DNA of 7,825 bases from Halieaceae bacterium UBA4438 (lineage in GTDB: Bacteria > Pseudomonadota > Gammaproteobacteria > Pseudomonadales > Halieaceae): assembly GCA_002390485.1 (NCBI GenBank), contig DGPO01000074.1:1-7825 (forward strand), given 5' to 3'. The position numbers and the translations under genes were made by a program. Every line of letters starts with the position of its first letter. Positions within the stretch are counted from its first letter, which is position 1. Of the stretch, positions 6,557-7,825 are shown one piece after another. The notes beneath the pieces are model-generated. The model saw nothing but the letters and a program-made list of their open reading frames with translations, ran no database searches and was not told where the DNA came from.

Positions 6557-7825
6557 TCACTCCGGTGACGTCAAATATTCATTGTTTACCGTTTTTGAGA
6601 CTGTCATCGCCATTTTCGCCATATTGCCAAATGTGTCTATGCCGTCCTCAGCGAAACCTTTTCGCGTCCTGTGAATGTCGAAGTTGTCTGACAGAGACTC
6701 GCCAAAGAGACGCTCTATTTCACTGCGACCCATCATAAAGCCCAACAACCCACCCCACGTTGCCGCCGGGTTGTCGGAGTCCCATCCGCACAAAGTAGCA
6801 ATTTTGATCGTTTCTTTTAGGTCTCCACCCCCATAAAAAAGCGACACTAAGCTTGCTGCGAAGTTAATGCCCGAGGCAAAGCAACCATTGCAATAAAGGC
6901 CACGCTGGGTCACTGAGTACCCGTCGCGTTGCTGAACCTGGTAACGCAGGTACAGCGCATCGCGCGTTTCCTCCCACGAAAACCCGGCGTCATAGCGCGC
7001 ACGAATAAAGTCAAACATTAGCGCCGGAGTCGAGCCCTCAGGGAGATGCTTCCTCGCCGCTTGCGCCAGGTCGAACAGGGCCTCAGTAGTCACCGACCCC
7101 CGTGGATGCTCGGCAGCGAGTGCGTGCAGCACAATATAAAACTCAGCGGCCAGCACGGCATCGCCGTCGCCCGCCGTCCGCACGGGCAAATAAGCAAGAT
7201 CGAGCGCAACACCCGGACGCCCCGGTGCCAAAAGACCAAAGATTTCCGTGGTCAGTTGTGCGTCGATCATGTCGCCGTGCGGATTGTTCGATGGCGCGCT
7301 GGTCTGAGGGGGCACAACTCCCTCAAGCATCAGCGCGTGAGCGGCTTGATTCGAAACCCACAAATAGTTCTGGTAGCCAGACTCGTCGACGCCAAAAGGC
7401 GTAGGGGTTTTCTCGTCATAAATATGCCGCAACCAGGCCTCTTTTATCTCATGTGGTGTCAGTTTCGCCTTGCCTAAACGGTGCATCGTCCAGAGGTACA
7501 TGTACTCTATGTCAGTGTCGTCGTCCGCGCCCCATGTCTCGCCAGGGCGCCGTAAAACAAAATCAATGGTGTTCGAGATTTCACTGGGCTTATCGCTCCA
7601 AATGGCAGGCTCGTCTAAACCGGCCCAGTCTTGCCGGGTGTAGAATTCACCCTGACGACCCTGCCCTCCCACTTTGTCCATTTCAGTAATAAGTCCGGTC
7701 CAGTTGCCGATCGACTGGCCCAACCAAAAGCCCTGCCACTGATCAATGAGTACTGTTGGGCCTGAGTCCACCTGGGCGGACGCAGGTGCGATCCAAAACA
7801 CCGCCAGTGTCATTGAAACCAGTGC
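6557..7825 (-). CDS. Exported ADP-ribosylglycohydrolase-family protein (5' end outside window)
   Basis: The frame is open to the window edge, giving 422 visible residues. An internal ATG at 7813 could start a 418-residue protein, but it has no basic signal-peptide n-region and ALVS precedes it in frame, so the true start is probably just outside. Residue numbers count from that ATG. The hydrophobic segment ends in ASA-Q (11-14), a clear signal-peptidase site. The rest matches the ADP-ribosylglycohydrolase/DraG/ARH fold: ADDDTD (96-101) at the first metal motif (usually TDDT), AQLTTEIFGLLAPGRPG (185-201) as in family members, and GWDSDNPAATWGGLLG (343-358) at the second (usually GGDTDT). Metal Asps 98, 99, 345 and 347 are kept; the Thr ligands are replaced by Asp97 and Asn348. 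Known members mostly remove ADP-ribose from proteins in the cytosol, so the substrate of this exported form is open. Confidence 0.85.
   Translation of the reverse strand, partial: ALVSMTLAVFWIAPASAQVDSGPTVLIDQWQGFWLGQSIGNWTGLITEMDKVGGQGRQGEFYTRQDWAGLDEPAIWSDKPSEISNTIDFVLRRPGETWGADDDTDIEYMYLWTMHRLGKAKLTPHEIKEAWLRHIYDEKTPTPFGVDESGYQNYLWVSNQAAHALMLEGVVPPQTSAPSNNPHGDMIDAQLTTEIFGLLAPGRPGVALDLAYLPVRTAGDGDAVLAAEFYIVLHALAAEHPRGSVTTEALFDLAQAARKHLPEGSTPALMFDFIRARYDAGFSWEETRDALYLRYQVQQRDGYSVTQRGLYCNGCFASGINFAASLVSLFYGGGDLKETIKIATLCGWDSDNPAATWGGLLGFMMGRSEIERLFGESLSDNFDIHRTRKGFAEDGIDTFGNMAKMAMTVSKTVNNEYLTSPE

Noticed and set aside
7811..7813. ATG at 7813 as the start of the ADP-ribosylglycohydrolase-family gene
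   Set aside because: No ribosome site can be judged so near the edge, the frame stays open upstream (ALVS), and the signal peptide would lack its basic end. The gene is treated as partial.

Overview
The window looks like chromosomal DNA of a marine-type gammaproteobacterium. I base this on protein style (exported hydrolases with short Sec or lipoprotein signals, a prolyl-oligopeptidase-like lipoprotein) and mid-range GC. The lineage is an impression, not a measured result. Every gene I can support is read from the minus strand, so biological order runs from high to low coordinates.

Resident block (7825 to about 3541). Three genes follow each other: an exported ADP-ribosylglycohydrolase-family protein (5' end outside the window), an exported metallo-beta-lactamase-fold hydrolase starting 9 bp later, and, 72 bp on, a complete S9-family serine peptidase lipoprotein. 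A strong hairpin with a delayed U-tract follows the peptidase stop. All three products should act outside the cytoplasm. At the far end (138 to 1) lies the start of a small secreted protein of unknown function, probably the original downstream neighbour of the peptidase.

Inserted block (about 407 to 3540). Between the peptidase and the small secreted gene sits about 3.13 kb flanked by a direct repeat of about 215 bp (191-406 and 3541-3755; 10 substitutions and 1 indel by hand alignment). The repeat is the last 44 codons of the peptidase gene plus 79 bp of downstream DNA with the terminator hairpin. The right copy belongs to the intact peptidase gene. The left copy is an orphan fragment with missense changes, a frameshift and a broken hairpin. 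The block contains, in transcription order, a dead tyrosine-recombinase remnant, an intact Nramp-fold membrane transporter and an intact mannonate dehydratase (UxuA). The last two form a tight two-gene operon.

Main points of interest: (1) the transporter has the Nramp fold signature but lacks both metal-coordinating motifs (DPGN is GTGS, MPH is FSG) and is coupled to a uronate-catabolic enzyme, so it may carry something other than a divalent metal; (2) the insertion duplicated the 3' end of a peptidase gene, and the integrase remnant is cut exactly at the repeat edge; (3) a possibly co-transcribed set of exported hydrolases includes an ADP-ribosylglycohydrolase-fold protein outside its usual cytosolic setting. 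I found no RNA genes, CRISPR arrays or complete insertion sequences.
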